Shown: positions 10,447 to 20,137, counted from the stretch's first letter. The stretch is DNA of 64,000 nucleotides from Tumebacillus avium (GCF_002162355.1 NZ_CP021434.1:32501-96500), one strand, 5' to 3'. Numbers and translations are program-made. Notes: a model not told the origin generated them from the letters alone.

Positions 10447-10827
10447 ATGACAATCCTTGGAGCTATTGTCCGCTTTATCGTATCCGCCTTGGTGTTGATG
10501 GTGGTCGGCCTGCTCGTACCGGGCTTTGACCGCTTGTCGTTCACGTCGGCGCTTATCGCTGCTGTCGTGATCGCCGTCATCGGCTGGGTGGTAGAAGCAT
10601 TGTTTGGCAGCAAAATGTCGCCGTACGGCCGTGGTATCGTCGGGTTCCTCGTCGGTGTAGCGGTCATCTACGCGGCACAGTGGTTTGTGCCGGGCATGCA
10701 CGTCACCTTGCTTGGCGCCGTGATTGCCTCGCTGGTGATCGGGTTGATCGACCTGTTCATCCCGGGCAGCCTGAAAGGCAACATGATGGGCGGCGGCGGC
10801 CGTCGCAGCGAACGCCGCGACGACTAG
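10447..10827 (+). CDS. Phage-holin-superfamily IV (YvlD-like) membrane protein
   Basis: A 126-aa protein with four predicted membrane helices and a basic Gly/Arg tail (GGGGRRSERRDD). The pattern LVPGFDRLSFTSALIAAVVIAVIGWVVE and its repeat-like second half match the YvlD/Phage_holin_4_2 family. Despite the family name it is a chromosomal housekeeping membrane protein of unknown role, not evidence of prophage. The start was chosen at the ATG 11 nt after GGAGG. The gene is divergent from mutS2 and convergent with cvpA. Confidence 0.8.
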   Translation: MTILGAIVRFIVSALVLMVVGLLVPGFDRLSFTSALIAAVVIAVIGWVVEALFGSKMSPYGRGIVGFLVGVAVIYAAQWFVPGMHVTLLGAVIASLVIGLIDLFIPGSLKGNMMGGGGRRSERRDD

Positions 10828-10862
10828 TTCTTCCCCGGAAGTACCCCCATATTGAACGGCAG

Positions 10863-10895
10863 AAAAGCCCTGGAGCATGCTCCAGGGCTTTTTGT
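10863..10895. terminator. Bidirectional terminator between the YvlD-like gene and cvpA
   Basis: The perfect stem aaaagccctggagc / gctccagggctttt is flanked by A and T runs and lies between convergent genes. Confidence 0.9.
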
Positions 10896-10906
10896 CCTCC
10901 AAACGA

Positions 10907-11425
10907 TCAGACAGTCGGCAGATTCAGCTTAAAGAAATCAAACTTGGTCAGCAACTGCTGCGCGAGCTGCGACCCGTCGAGCGCCGCCTGCAGCGCATCG
11001 TACGGAAGCAACGCCAGCACATTGACCAGCACCGCCGCCACAACCACGCCGAGAATGGTGCCAAGCAACAGCCCCGACACGCGGTTCATGATCGACAGGC
11101 CGGGCAGCTTGGCGATCATGTCGAGCACCGTGCCGGCCAGCTTGATCACCAGAAAAATCACGACGAACAGCACGATAAACGCGATGCCGCTGTGCAACTG
11201 CTCCTCCAGGTTCAACCCTGGAATCAGGTGCAGCGGGTTGTCGGCCGAAAGCGTCGGCATCGGCACAAACTGCGCGATGACCGGCGCAAACGAATCATGC
11301 AAACTCCGCGCGAGGAAAAAGGCCAGGAACGCACCAACCAGCGAGACGATCTGTTTGACCAGACCGTTGCGCCATCCGTTAACCGCTGCGAGCAAAATCC
11401 CGCATCCGATGATGATGTCGGTCAC
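10907..11425 (-). CDS. CvpA family membrane protein
   Basis: A 172-aa protein with four membrane segments. The N-terminus MTDIIIGCGILLAAVNGWRNG and the following 'G-x-V-K-Q-I-V-S-L-V-G' helix are typical of CvpA/YshB proteins. In Firmicutes this gene follows zapA and precedes polX/mutS2, which is the order here (zapA, cvpA, then mutS2 beyond a small gene). It overlaps zapA by 4 nt (ATGA), so translation is probably coupled. CvpA is named for colicin V production in E. coli; its role in Gram-positives is not settled. Confidence 0.85.
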   Translation of the reverse strand: MTDIIIGCGILLAAVNGWRNGLVKQIVSLVGAFLAFFLARSLHDSFAPVIAQFVPMPTLSADNPLHLIPGLNLEEQLHSGIAFIVLFVVIFLVIKLAGTVLDMIAKLPGLSIMNRVSGLLLGTILGVVVAAVLVNVLALLPYDALQAALDGSQLAQQLLTKFDFFKLNLPTV

Positions 11426-11727
11426 TCTTGCTCATCCTCCGCATGCGAGACCGCTTGCGGTTCGAGAACGCGAAGCAGTTCCTCATACTCTTGGCGCAGC
11501 TTCAAATACTCGTCTGCCACGTTGACGGCGGCAAGCACCGCGACGCGATTGAGATCGAGCCGCGGGTTGCCTTCCCCGATTTCTTTCATCCTGTGGTCGA
11601 CGAGCATGGCGACAAGCCGCAGATGCTCAATCGGTGCTTTGCCTTTTATCTGATAGTCTTGGCCGTAAATGACAGCTTTGATCTTGTTCGATTCGTTGGT
11701 CTGAAATCCGTTGGGATTCTTAGGCAA
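11422..11727 (-). CDS. zapA: Cell division protein ZapA
   Basis: A 101-aa ZapA, which bundles FtsZ filaments at midcell. The core reads IKAVIYGQDYQIKG, then HLRLVAMLVDHRMKEI and VAVLAAVNVADEYLKLRQEYEELL, ending in a coiled coil. I chose the TTG start at 11727 because it sits 8 nt behind AGAAAGGGG; a GTG ten codons upstream (11757) has a poorer RBS and adds residues unlike ZapA. The next gene, cvpA, overlaps its stop by 4 nt. Confidence 0.87.
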   Translation of the reverse strand: MPKNPNGFQTNESNKIKAVIYGQDYQIKGKAPIEHLRLVAMLVDHRMKEIGEGNPRLDLNRVAVLAAVNVADEYLKLRQEYEELLRVLEPQAVSHAEDEQE

Positions 11728-11791
11728 GGGAATCGCCCCTTTCTGTACTCCCCACACTCTTCGCCTTCAATGTCAAAAATTCCTTCTCAGC

Positions 11792-14218
11792 TTACGCACG
11801 AAGTTCAGCGTGATGCGTTTCCTTGAGCGCTTGGAGCACTTTTTCATGCTCAGCCGTCACTTCTTCGTCGGTCAAGGTGCGCTCTTGGGAACGGTAGACC
11901 AGCGCATACGCGATCGATTTCTTGCCCTCCGGCACTTGTGCGCCTTGATAGAAGTCGAAGATGCGCGCGCTGACCAGCAGTTCGCCGCCGTTCGCGTAGA
12001 TCGTGTCGAGCAGCGCGCCTGCCGGAACGTCCACGTCAACCAGCACGGCGATGTCGCGTTCCATGCTCGGGAACTTCGGCAGGGAAGCTGTCACGGTGGT
12101 AGCGCCGTGTTTCGCCGCGAGCAGACGTTCCACGTCCAGTTCGAAGTAGTAGGTCGGCGCCAGTTCGGCCGCCTCTTCCGCTTCCGGATGCAGACCGCCG
12201 ATGAAGCCCAAGGTCATCTCGCCTTGGAAAATGCGGGCAGTGCGGCCCGGATGCATCGCCGGCAGCTCCGTGCGCTCATAGCTGACACCGGTGATGCCAA
12301 GGCCGGTCAGCATGTTTTCCACGATGCCTTTGACGGTGAAGAAGTCGACCGGGCGCGCTTTTTCCCCGATGCCGACCGGGGAGAAGTTGCCGGTGACCAG
12401 ACCTGCCACGCGCAAGTGTTCGTGGGGCAGTTCGATTTCGATCTCGTGCGGCGTGAACACTTTGCCGATCTCGAAGATGGCCAGGTCGTTCTCGCGGCGG
12501 TTGCGGTTGTACTGCACCACTTCGACGAGCGACGGCAGCATGTGCGTGCGCAGCGAGTTGCGCTCTTCAGACAGCGGGTGCATCAGCTTGAGCTGCTTTT
12601 CGTAGCCAGCTGTGGCCAGACCCAGCTTTTCGAAGTTGCCGATGTGGATCAGCGAGTAGGTGACCACTTCGGTCAGGCCCATGTGGATCAGCAGTTCGCG
12701 GGCGGAACGGCGCAGCTTTTGCACCGGGGAGAGCTGGCCTTGCACGAGCGGCGATTCCGGCAAGGTGACCGGAATTTTGTCGTAGCCGTAGACGCGGGCG
12801 ATCTCTTCGATCAGGTCGGCTTCGCGCAGCATATCCGGGCGGCGGGTCGGAGCAGTGACGTGATGCGCGCCGTCCACTTTGAAGCCGGACACTTCGAAGC
12901 CGAGGCGGCGCAGGATCGCGACCATTTCGCCTTCTTCGATCTGGGTGCCGAGCAACTTGTTCACGCGATCGGCACGCAGCGGAAGCACATGCGGCTCAGC
13001 CGCTTTTTTCACGACTTCCACCGGAAGGCCTGCGATCTCGCCACCGGCCAGTTCGACGATCAGCTCAGCGGCGCGAAGCAGCGCACCGGTGATCATGCCT
13101 TGGTCGATCATGCCTTTTTCGAAACGCTTTTGCGCTTCGGAATTCAGGCCCAGCGCTTTGCCCGTCTTGCGGGTGGTCGCCGGATCGAAATACGCAGATT
13201 CCAAAACGATCGTCGTAGTCGCCGCATCAACTTCGGAGTTCTCGCCGCCCATAACGCCGGCCAGACCGATCGCTTTTGCCGGGTCGGCGATGACGAGCAT
13301 GCCGTGGTCGAGGTTGCGCTCATTGCCATCGAGGGTGACCAGCGTTTCGCCGTCATACGCCTGACGGACGATGATCGTGCTCTCCGCCACTTTGTTCAAG
13401 TCGAACGCATGCAGCGGCTGGCCCATTTCGAACATCACGAAGTTGGTGGCGTCAACGACGTTGTTGATCGGACGGACGCCGACCGACAACAATTTCGCCT
13501 GCAGCCAGAGCGGCGATTCGCCGATCGTCACGCCTTGGATCACTTGCGCCGAGTATTTGGTGCAGTTCTCCGATTCGATCTTCACCGTGACCGGGGACGC
13601 GCCATTGCCGTGCGGCTTGAACGTTTCGTTCAGCTTCACTTCGCGGCCAAGCAATGCGGCCACTTCGTAAGCCACGCCGCGGTAGTTCAGCAGGTCGGAA
13701 CGGTTTGGCGTCAGTTCCAGTTCGAGCACGGTGTCGTTCATGTACAGGTATTCGGTAATGGCTGTCCCGATCGGTGCGTCAGACGGGAGGATGTACAAGC
13801 CTTCGGTCTGCTCTTTGGGCAGCAGCTTGATGTCCATGCCGATTTCCTTCGCCGAGCAGAGCATGCCTTGCGACTCCACGCCGCGCAGTTTCGCTCGTTT
13901 GATCTTGAAGTCGCCCGGCAGTTCGGAGCCGATCACCGCGACCGGAACTTTTTGGCCCGGCGCAACGTTTGGTGCGCCGCAGACGATCTGCAGGTGCTCG
14001 CCGGTGCCGGCGTCGATCGTGCAGACGCGCAGCTTGTCGGCGTTTTCATGAGGGCGGGTCTCAAGGACGTGGCCGACGACCACGCCGGTGACGCCGAGGT
14101 TGAGCGGGGTGAACTCTTCGACCGGCACGCCTGCGTCGGTGAGCAGAGCGCCTACTTGTTCGGGAGTCAAATCATCGATTTCTACATATTCACGAAGCCA
14201 TTGATAGCTGATTTTCAT
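11792..14218 (-). CDS. pheT: Phenylalanyl-tRNA synthetase beta subunit
   Basis: An 808-aa PheT, full length. Domain order is visible: N-terminal tRNA-binding OB domain (VVVGHVLETRPHENADKLRVC, about 42-62), the B3/B4 editing region, B5 domain, catalytic-like core, and C-terminal anticodon-binding FDX-ACB domain (SLPKFPSMERDIAVLV). It forms the alpha2beta2 enzyme with PheS, encoded 15 nt upstream on the same strand, and is controlled by the same T-box. Confidence 0.96.
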   Translation of the reverse strand: MKISYQWLREYVEIDDLTPEQVGALLTDAGVPVEEFTPLNLGVTGVVVGHVLETRPHENADKLRVCTIDAGTGEHLQIVCGAPNVAPGQKVPVAVIGSELPGDFKIKRAKLRGVESQGMLCSAKEIGMDIKLLPKEQTEGLYILPSDAPIGTAITEYLYMNDTVLELELTPNRSDLLNYRGVAYEVAALLGREVKLNETFKPHGNGASPVTVKIESENCTKYSAQVIQGVTIGESPLWLQAKLLSVGVRPINNVVDATNFVMFEMGQPLHAFDLNKVAESTIIVRQAYDGETLVTLDGNERNLDHGMLVIADPAKAIGLAGVMGGENSEVDAATTTIVLESAYFDPATTRKTGKALGLNSEAQKRFEKGMIDQGMITGALLRAAELIVELAGGEIAGLPVEVVKKAAEPHVLPLRADRVNKLLGTQIEEGEMVAILRRLGFEVSGFKVDGAHHVTAPTRRPDMLREADLIEEIARVYGYDKIPVTLPESPLVQGQLSPVQKLRRSARELLIHMGLTEVVTYSLIHIGNFEKLGLATAGYEKQLKLMHPLSEERNSLRTHMLPSLVEVVQYNRNRRENDLAIFEIGKVFTPHEIEIELPHEHLRVAGLVTGNFSPVGIGEKARPVDFFTVKGIVENMLTGLGITGVSYERTELPAMHPGRTARIFQGEMTLGFIGGLHPEAEEAAELAPTYYFELDVERLLAAKHGATTVTASLPKFPSMERDIAVLVDVDVPAGALLDTIYANGGELLVSARIFDFYQGAQVPEGKKSIAYALVYRSQERTLTDEEVTAEHEKVLQALKETHHAELRA

Positions 14219-14233
14219 TGTTTTCCCCTCCTG

Positions 14234-15298
14234 CTACACGCGAGACTTGAACTGCGACATCAGGCGCACATCGTTGGTATAGAAATGGCGGATGTCTTCG
14301 ATTCCGTAGCGGCGCATGGCCATCCGCTCAACGCCCATGCCGAATGCAAAACCGGTGAACTCTTCCGGATCATAGCCGGCCATCTCCAGCACGTTCGGAT
14401 GCACCATACCTGCGCCGAGGATCTCGATCCAGCCGGTCTGCTTGCAGATGCGGCAGCCTTCGCCTCCGCAGGAGTAGCAGGTCACATCGACCTCGGTGGA
14501 CGGTTCGGTGAACGGGAAGTAGGACGGACGCATGCGGATCGACACGTCGGCCCCGAACATCTGCTGCGTGAACAAGGTCAGAATGCCTTTCAGGTCGCTC
14601 ATGCGGATGTTGCGGTCGACGACCAGCCCTTCGATCTGCATGAAGACGTGGGAATGTGTCGCGTCGTCGTCATCGCGGCGGTACACGCGGCCTGGCGCGA
14701 TGATGCGCACCGGCTGCGGAGAGGTCTCGCCGCGCTGCTTGGCCGCTTCCACGTTGGCGCGCAGCACGCGGCCTTGCACCGGGGACGTCTGCGTGCGCAG
14801 GAGCATGTCTTCGGAGATGTAGAAGGTGTCCTGCATGTCGCGGGCCGGGTGGTTTTTCGGTACGTTCAAAGCGCCGAAGTTGTTGTAGTCGGTCTCCACT
14901 TCCGGACCTTCTGCGACTTGGAAGCCGAGGCCGAGGAAGATCTCTTCCGCCTCGCGGATCAGGCGGTTCAGCGGATGTTCGCTGCCGAGCGGCACGTTGC
15001 GGCCGGGCAAGGTGACATCGACCGTCTCTTCGCGCAGGCGCTTCTCACGCTCTTGGCGGCGCATGTCTTCTTCGCGCGCTTCCAGCGCCTGCTCCAGAGC
15101 TTCGCGCACTTCGTTGACAAGTGCGCCGATCACGGGACGCTCTTCGGCGCTGAGGTCTTTCATGCCGCGCAAGGCTGCGGTCAATTCGCCTTTCTTGCCG
15201 AGGTAGGTCGCTTTCCAGTCTCCGAGCTGTTGAAGCGTCGACTGCTCTTCCAGCTTCTCCAGCGCTTGTTCTTTCAGGACAACAAGCTGTTCTTTCAT
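14234..15298 (-). CDS. pheS: Phenylalanyl-tRNA synthetase alpha subunit
   Basis: A 354-aa class II catalytic subunit. It has an N-terminal coiled coil (about 1-90), motif 2 ([14 protein letters not shown] region) and motif 3 near the C-terminus ([18 protein letters not shown]). A Cys-rich insert [17 protein letters not shown] (about residue 276) is typical of many Firmicute PheS proteins. The RBS is AGGAGGGAACCACGA-ATG. It is the first gene of pheST, below a phenylalanine T-box. Confidence 0.96.
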   Translation of the reverse strand: MKEQLVVLKEQALEKLEEQSTLQQLGDWKATYLGKKGELTAALRGMKDLSAEERPVIGALVNEVREALEQALEAREEDMRRQEREKRLREETVDVTLPGRNVPLGSEHPLNRLIREAEEIFLGLGFQVAEGPEVETDYNNFGALNVPKNHPARDMQDTFYISEDMLLRTQTSPVQGRVLRANVEAAKQRGETSPQPVRIIAPGRVYRRDDDDATHSHVFMQIEGLVVDRNIRMSDLKGILTLFTQQMFGADVSIRMRPSYFPFTEPSTEVDVTCYSCGGEGCRICKQTGWIEILGAGMVHPNVLEMAGYDPEEFTGFAFGMGVERMAMRRYGIEDIRHFYTNDVRLMSQFKSRV

Positions 15299-15329
15299 TC
15301 GTGGTTCCCTCCTGCTTCTCTGTATCCAA

Positions 15330-15612
15330 AATAAAAAAGACCTTCATCCCTGGCAAGGGACGAAAGTCTTCGCGGTACCACCCTATTTGAGCATGGGGAA
15401 TACACCCATGGCTCCACTTCGTTAAACGGTAACGGCAGTCTGCTGCCGGCTTGCCCTACGCAAGTTGCCCGCAACGCTTGTTGCGCTTACAACTCTTCAG
15501 GCAAGCAGCTCCGGAGTGAACTTCGGCGGTCGTTGTCGCGTAAGGATGCTTGCAGTCCATGACATCCTCTCCCTGAACGCTTCCCGAGTCGCGTACTCTC
15601 TCCATCATCGCT
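15330..15612 (-). promoter_or_regulatory. T-box leader of pheST (phenylalanine specifier UUC)
   Basis: The minus strand carries the T-box core AGGGTGGTACCGCG (15371-15384) and a terminator hairpin AAGACTTTCGTCCC / GGGATGAAGGTCTT plus T run (15333-15370). The specifier context CCGAAG-TTC-ACTCC places UUC (Phe) at 15518-15520, in the same surroundings as the UAC specifier in the tyrS leader. Uncharged tRNA-Phe should promote readthrough into pheST. This explains the 400-nt gap upstream of pheS. Confidence 0.93.
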
Positions 15613-15643
15613 GTTGATTGTTAGATTGTGCTATTAGTTACAT

Positions 15644-15672
15644 AGTATAGTACAGGGCAAAAGGCTTTGCAA
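15644..15672 (-). promoter_or_regulatory. Promoter of the pheST T-box transcript
   Basis: The minus strand reads TTGCAA (15667-15672), a 17-nt spacer, then TATACT (15644-15649), just upstream of the T-box leader. Confidence 0.7.
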
Positions 15673-15705
15673 CTGCAAACGTGCAAAAATAGGCGGCGGC
15701 GCTGT

Positions 15706-16086
15706 CTAGCGGTCAGGGCCGGGTTCGCCGACCGGCTCGTTCGATTTGCGGACAAACTGATTGTGGTAAAAGATCTCGATGCCGGCGACGAGCAGGCCGA
15801 CAAACCAGGCAAACGTCCAGGACACGTTCATGCCGGGCAGAAAATAGTTGCCGGCAAACACGACCAGCGCTGCCAGCACCAGGTCGACGGCGACCGCAAC
15901 GATCTGATTGAGCGCACGCGGAATGATCAGGTCGGCCACATAGCCCAGCACGGCGATGATCAGGCCGAGGATGATGGCGTGGAACAAGTTCGCCTGCCCC
16001 CAGAGCGGGAAAAACAGCGCGATAAAATATACAGCTGCAATCATTGAGCCCAGTTTTACCACAAAAGCAAGCAGATGTCGGTTCAC
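15706..16086 (-). CDS. DUF2512 (YndM-like) membrane protein
   Basis: A 126-aa protein with four membrane helices, matching the DUF2512/YndM pattern (LLAFVVKLGSMIAAVYFIALFF, then LGLIIAVLGYVADLIIPRALNQ). The start is GTG at 16086, six nt after GGAGGTG; the ATG at 16101 overlaps that RBS and is unlikely to be used. Its function is unknown. Homologues occur in spore-forming Bacillales. It lies alone between the methyltransferase gene and the pheST leader. Confidence 0.8.
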   Translation of the reverse strand: MNRHLLAFVVKLGSMIAAVYFIALFFPLWGQANLFHAIILGLIIAVLGYVADLIIPRALNQIVAVAVDLVLAALVVFAGNYFLPGMNVSWTFAWFVGLLVAGIEIFYHNQFVRKSNEPVGEPGPDR

Positions 16087-16215
16087 TGCAAACACCTCCA
16101 TGGATCAAGTCTGCCCCAATGCAGCGCCAAGCATGCAAACAAGGTCTCGGTTCCGTGTGACACGCTCTGCCTGCAGCATCGTCTCCGTTCCATGCGCACA
16201 CTCTCTGCATGCAAA

Positions 16216-16238
16216 AAGGCACCCGGTAGGGGTGCCTT
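16216..16238 (-). terminator. Terminator after the SpoU-family methyltransferase gene
   Basis: The stem AAGGCACCC/GGGTGCCTT is followed on the minus strand by TTTTG, 8 nt past the stop codon. Confidence 0.75.
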
Positions 16239-16245
16239 TAGACTG

Positions 16246-17049
16246 TTACTGCGTGCGCTGGCGCAGCGCTTCGTACATCATGACCGAAGAAGCGATAGCC
16301 GCGTTGAGCGACTCGGCCTTGCCGGGCATCGGGAGGCTGATGTTCTGGTCGACCGCGTCGGCCATAGCAGCGCTCAGTCCATGCGCTTCGGAGCCGATGA
16401 CCAGCGCCGTGCCTTGGGTAAAATCGTGCTGGAAGACAGTCTTGTCCGCATCGATCGCCGTGCCAACAACGGTGATGCCTTGGCGCTTCATCGCGGGCAG
16501 GAACAATTCCAGATCAACTTCAAACACAGGGAGATGATACATCGACCCCATCGTCGCCCGCACCACTTTCGGGTTGTAGAGATCGACGCACGTTTTGCCG
16601 AGAAACACGCCGGTCGCGCCGACCGCATCGGCGGTGCGGATCATCGTCCCGAGGTTGCCCGGGTCCTGAATCCCGTCCAGCACCAGATACAGCGGGTTGG
16701 TCTTGTTGTCCAAAAAGTCGTTCGGGTCGCCTTCCAACTGGCGGATCACGGCGATCACACCCTGCGGCGTCTTGGTGTCGGAGATGTGCTCCATCACCTG
16801 CTCGGCCACTTCATATACCTGTGTGCCAAGCGATGCCAAGCCATTGATGATCTTGTCAAAACGCCCGGACTGCAGATCGCCGCTCAGCAGGATCGCATCG
16901 ATCGGCGCGCCTGAAGCCACCGCATCTTCGACGAGACGGGTGCCTTCCGCTATGTACAAACCTGTTTGACTGCGGTATTTCTTCTGCTTCAGCGCTGCCC
17001 AGTCTTTGACCCGGTTGTTCTTGACCGAAGTAATCTGTTCAAATCTCAT
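16246..17049 (-). CDS. SpoU/TrmH-family RNA 2'-O-methyltransferase (RlmB-like)
   Basis: A 267-aa SPOUT methyltransferase that should methylate a ribose in rRNA or tRNA using SAM. An N-terminal substrate-binding domain (SVKNNRVKDWAALKQKKYRSQTG) is followed by the knotted catalytic domain. Motif 1 is LDGIQDPGNLGTMIRTADAVG (the Asn and Arg are conserved), motif 2 is ALVIGSEAHGLS and motif 3 is ISLPMPGKAESLNAAIASSVMMYE. This matches the YsgA group, which sits near pheST in Bacillales as it does here. The exact nucleotide target cannot be read from sequence. Confidence 0.9.
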   Translation of the reverse strand: MRFEQITSVKNNRVKDWAALKQKKYRSQTGLYIAEGTRLVEDAVASGAPIDAILLSGDLQSGRFDKIINGLASLGTQVYEVAEQVMEHISDTKTPQGVIAVIRQLEGDPNDFLDNKTNPLYLVLDGIQDPGNLGTMIRTADAVGATGVFLGKTCVDLYNPKVVRATMGSMYHLPVFEVDLELFLPAMKRQGITVVGTAIDADKTVFQHDFTQGTALVIGSEAHGLSAAMADAVDQNISLPMPGKAESLNAAIASSVMMYEALRQRTQ

Positions 17050-17076
17050 CAGAGTCTGTTCACCCTTTATCTGTCT

Positions 17077-17730
17077 TTATCTGTTTTCATCAAGCTCATC
17101 TAAGTCTTCATTCTTCCCTACGACCACCAAAACATCCCCTTGATGTAACAGGTCGGTCGCGATCGGCGAGATGTTGATATCCTTGCCATGCTTGATCGCC
17201 ATGACGTTGACCCCGTAGCGGCGGCGCAGGTCGAGCTGCTCCAGAGACTTGCCGATAAACTTGCTTGGCGCCTGCAGCTCGTAGATCGAGTAGTCGGGTG
17301 CCAGCTCGATATAATCCAAAATGTTCGGCGAGATCAGGTTGTGCGCCACCCGGTAGCCCATGTCGCGCTCCGGATAAACCACTTTGTCCGCCCCGATCTT
17401 CTCCAGCACTTTGCCGTGCAGCTCATCTTGCGCCTTGACGACGATAAACTGCACCCCAAGCTCCTTGAGGATCAAGGTGGTCAAGATGCTGTTCTTAACA
17501 TCATTGCCGATCGCCACGATGACGACGTCAAAATTGCGAATCCCGATCGATTTCAAAGCGTTCTCATCGGTCGAGTCGGCCGTCACCGCATGTGTGACGA
17601 GATCGGCGATGTCTTGAATGCGGTCCTCATCCGAATCGATGCCCAACACATCGTATCCCATCTCGTACAGCGTGCGCGCCACGGAGGTTCCGAATCGGCC
17701 CAAGCCGACCACCGCGAATTGTTTTGCCAT
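17077..17730 (-). CDS. Ktr/Trk potassium channel regulatory subunit (RCK protein)
   Basis: A 217-aa cytoplasmic gating subunit. The Rossmann RCK_N domain starts with the nucleotide-binding GLGRFGTSVA (about 8-17), and an RCK_C domain follows (PDYSIYELQAPSKFIGKSLEQLDL). In KtrAB/KtrCD systems such octameric rings bind ATP/ADP, and the RCK_C domain often binds c-di-AMP. No membrane KtrB/D partner is adjacent, as is usual for KtrC-type genes. The RBS AAGGGGGAAG supports the start. Confidence 0.9.
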   Translation of the reverse strand: MAKQFAVVGLGRFGTSVARTLYEMGYDVLGIDSDEDRIQDIADLVTHAVTADSTDENALKSIGIRNFDVVIVAIGNDVKNSILTTLILKELGVQFIVVKAQDELHGKVLEKIGADKVVYPERDMGYRVAHNLISPNILDYIELAPDYSIYELQAPSKFIGKSLEQLDLRRRYGVNVMAIKHGKDINISPIATDLLHQGDVLVVVGKNEDLDELDENR

Positions 17731-17803
17731 TTGTCTTCCCCCTTACGACCAGGTCGTTCCACGTACTAAAAACCAACATTGTTAGTAGCATACCCTAAAA
17801 TGT

Positions 17804-17831
17804 ACAAAAAAAGGCCTGCCGAAGCAGGCCT
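17804..17831 (-). terminator. Terminator of the infC-rpmI-rplT operon
   Basis: The stem AAGGCCTGC/GCAGGCCTT with a tetraloop is followed on the minus strand by TTTTTTT, 13 nt after the rplT stop. Confidence 0.9.
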
Positions 17832-17843
17832 TTCTCGCGCAAG

Positions 17844-18203
17844 TTACGCGTTTACTTTCGATTTTGCCAGGTTTGCAAGTTCTGCAAACGCTGCTGCATC
17901 GGTTACTGCCAGGTCAGCCAGCATCTTGCGGTTCACTTCAACGCCAGCTACTTTCAAGCCGTGTACCAGCTTGGAGTAGGACAGACCGTTGATGCGAGCA
18001 GCCGCGTTGATACGAGCGATCCACAGTTTGCGGAAGTCGCGCTTCTTCTGGCGGCGGTCACGGTAAGCGTACATCAGGGACTTCATGACCTGTGCATTAG
18101 CAGTTTTAAACAGACGATGCTTGGAACCGCGGAAACCGCGTGCAAGCTTCAGGATTTTCTTATGGCGACGGCGGGTAACAGTACCACCTTTAACTCTCGG
18201 CAT
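17844..18203 (-). CDS. rplT: 50S ribosomal protein L20
   Basis: A 119-aa basic ribosomal protein with the standard N-terminus ([27 protein letters not shown]) and full family length. It is needed early in 50S assembly and, in B. subtilis, represses its own operon through the leader RNA. It is the last gene of infC-rpmI-rplT and has a strong AGGAGG RBS. Confidence 0.98.
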   Translation of the reverse strand: MPRVKGGTVTRRRHKKILKLARGFRGSKHRLFKTANAQVMKSLMYAYRDRRQKKRDFRKLWIARINAAARINGLSYSKLVHGLKVAGVEVNRKMLADLAVTDAAAFAELANLAKSKVNA

Positions 18204-18247
18204 TCTAAGTAACCTCCTATGCTGTGTTCAAACAGAAAATAATAGTC

Positions 18248-18445
18248 TTACAGGTACGTGAGCATTTGCTCGATACGTTTTTGGTCGGACTTATGAACGG
18301 TACCGCGCTTGCGCAGTTTGCGCTTTACTTTTTGCTCTTTGTTGGAGAACATGTGGCTGGTGTATGCATGGCTGCGGGAGAGCTTGCCGGAACCGGTACG
18401 CTTGAAACGCTTCGCCGCGCCGCGATGAGTTTTCATTTTGGACAT
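18248..18445 (-). CDS. rpmI: 50S ribosomal protein L35
   Basis: A 65-aa protein starting [20 protein letters not shown], the normal L35 N-terminus and length. The ATG at 18445 follows GGAGG; a longer frame starting five codons upstream overlaps that RBS. It is the middle gene of the infC operon. Confidence 0.97.
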   Translation of the reverse strand: MSKMKTHRGAAKRFKRTGSGKLSRSHAYTSHMFSNKEQKVKRKLRKRGTVHKSDQKRIEQMLTYL

Positions 18446-18468
18446 GGTGCGAACCTCCAATTGCTAAA

Positions 18469-18990
<522 letters not shown>

Positions 18991-19019
18991 AACCTGTCAC
19001 CTCCAGAGTTAATGGCCCA

Positions 19020-19206
19020 ACTTTGTGCTGAAGAAAAAAGAAATGCGGGATGTATTGTAGAATACATCCCGCATGGTTACAGACGAAATTAAAATCCGCG
19101 CTGAAACGTTCGCATAACCCGGTCACAGTCCAGAAGGACGCTCGTCGGGTGAGAAGCGGGAAGCTTCTTCTTTCTTCACGAAGTATGCCATTAAACTTCT
19201 TTATGT
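19020..19206 (-). promoter_or_regulatory. Leader/attenuator of the infC operon (L20-leader type)
   Basis: About 200 nt lie between the promoter and infC. The minus strand ends in a strong terminator: GCGGGATGTATT hairpin (19045-19072) followed by a TTTCTTTTTTCTTC run (19031-19043), before the infC RBS. This placement matches the ribosomal protein L20 leader known from B. subtilis, in which L20 binding favours termination. I see the terminator and upstream complementary segments but have not aligned the L20-binding site. Confidence 0.75.
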
Positions 19207-19235
19207 AGATTACCCTATACGAGGTAAGCTGTCAA
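19207..19235 (-). promoter_or_regulatory. Promoter of the infC operon
   Basis: Consensus TTGACA (19230-19235), a 17-nt spacer and TAATCT (19207-19212) on the minus strand; the transcript would begin with the attenuator leader. Confidence 0.8.
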
Positions 19236-19243
19236 CCCGTTTT

Positions 19244-20137
19244 TTATTGATCGGTCGCTTTTTGGGCAGGCAAATCTTCCCACTGGTGCACCGTGTGGCA
19301 GAGCGGACAGCCGCGGCAGACCACCGTCTTGCCGGCAAAGATCTTCGTCACCGTCTCCACCAATGGCGGCAGGCTCTCCCCGGCAGCATGGATGTGCAGC
19401 TTCTCCGGGGCGAGGTTGATCAACGTGCTCATCAGCATGTCCTCAACCACCGGTTCGGTGATGTCGCCAGGCTCAATCGGCTTGCCTTCCGCATTGAACA
19501 GCCGGGTCGTGTTCTCGTCCAAGTATACCATGTGCAAGAGCGGCAGGCGAGGCTCCTGCACATCCAAAAAGTAGCGCAGGATCTTGACGAACTCCTGATA
19601 CTCCAGATCCATCAGATACTCGTCGATCGACTGCAAAGCGACGCGGTGCAGATCTTCCTGCAGCGACTGCATCCGAAAGCGCAGGAGCCCTTCGATCAAG
19701 ATTTCATGGCCCTGGCTGAACTGCTCCAGCACCGACAGCGCGATATGCTGGGCGCGCAGCGGCTTCCCGTCCGGCCCCAAGAGTCCGGCCAGCATGTTGA
19801 CGGCCGAGTCGGCGAGGTACTCCACTTCATCCGAACCGTAATAGTAAAAATCACTCGCCACGATCCTTTGCAGTTCATAACGCTCCCACACGTCTGTAAT
19901 AAACTCTGCAATCCCTTCGGCGAGTGCGACCATGGCGGTCCCTGTGCAGTTGTCTTCGATGCCTTCGCTTGTCCCGCTCACTCTGTATGTATAAAACGTG
20001 TACCTGCCACGCGAAAATTGCTCTCCGTTCAGCCGGATGCCGTGCTCCTCCCAGAGACGCTCCCGTGCCCGCTCCAAACAGGCGCACAGCTCTTCGGCGT
20101 ATTTTTCCGCTCCGATGGTCAGTTTCTTCAAACGCAT
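19244..20137 (-). CDS. ytxC: YtxC-like sporulation protein
   Basis: A 297-aa soluble protein similar in layout to Bacillus YtxC: repeated acidic helical segments (EDLHRVALQSIDEYLMDLEYQEFVK, about residue 170) and a C-terminal part with CRGCPLCHTVH, a possible metal-binding Cys/His cluster. ytxC sits upstream of infC (with thrS) in Bacilli, and this conserved order supports the call. No thrS is present between them here. The start is the ATG right after GGAAGGGGGGAC. The molecular function is unknown. Confidence 0.75.
   Translation of the reverse strand: MRLKKLTIGAEKYAEELCACLERARERLWEEHGIRLNGEQFSRGRYTFYTYRVSGTSEGIEDNCTGTAMVALAEGIAEFITDVWERYELQRIVASDFYYYGSDEVEYLADSAVNMLAGLLGPDGKPLRAQHIALSVLEQFSQGHEILIEGLLRFRMQSLQEDLHRVALQSIDEYLMDLEYQEFVKILRYFLDVQEPRLPLLHMVYLDENTTRLFNAEGKPIEPGDITEPVVEDMLMSTLINLAPEKLHIHAAGESLPPLVETVTKIFAGKTVVCRGCPLCHTVHQWEDLPAQKATDQ

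Noticed and set aside
10447..10827. Evidence of prophage from a holin-family protein
   Set aside because: The superfamily IV 'holin' name covers ordinary chromosomal YvlD-like membrane proteins; no phage genes are nearby.
11711..15334. A 1,207-codon plus-strand frame
   Set aside because: Antisense shadow of pheS and pheT; the product is His/Arg/Gln-rich noise.
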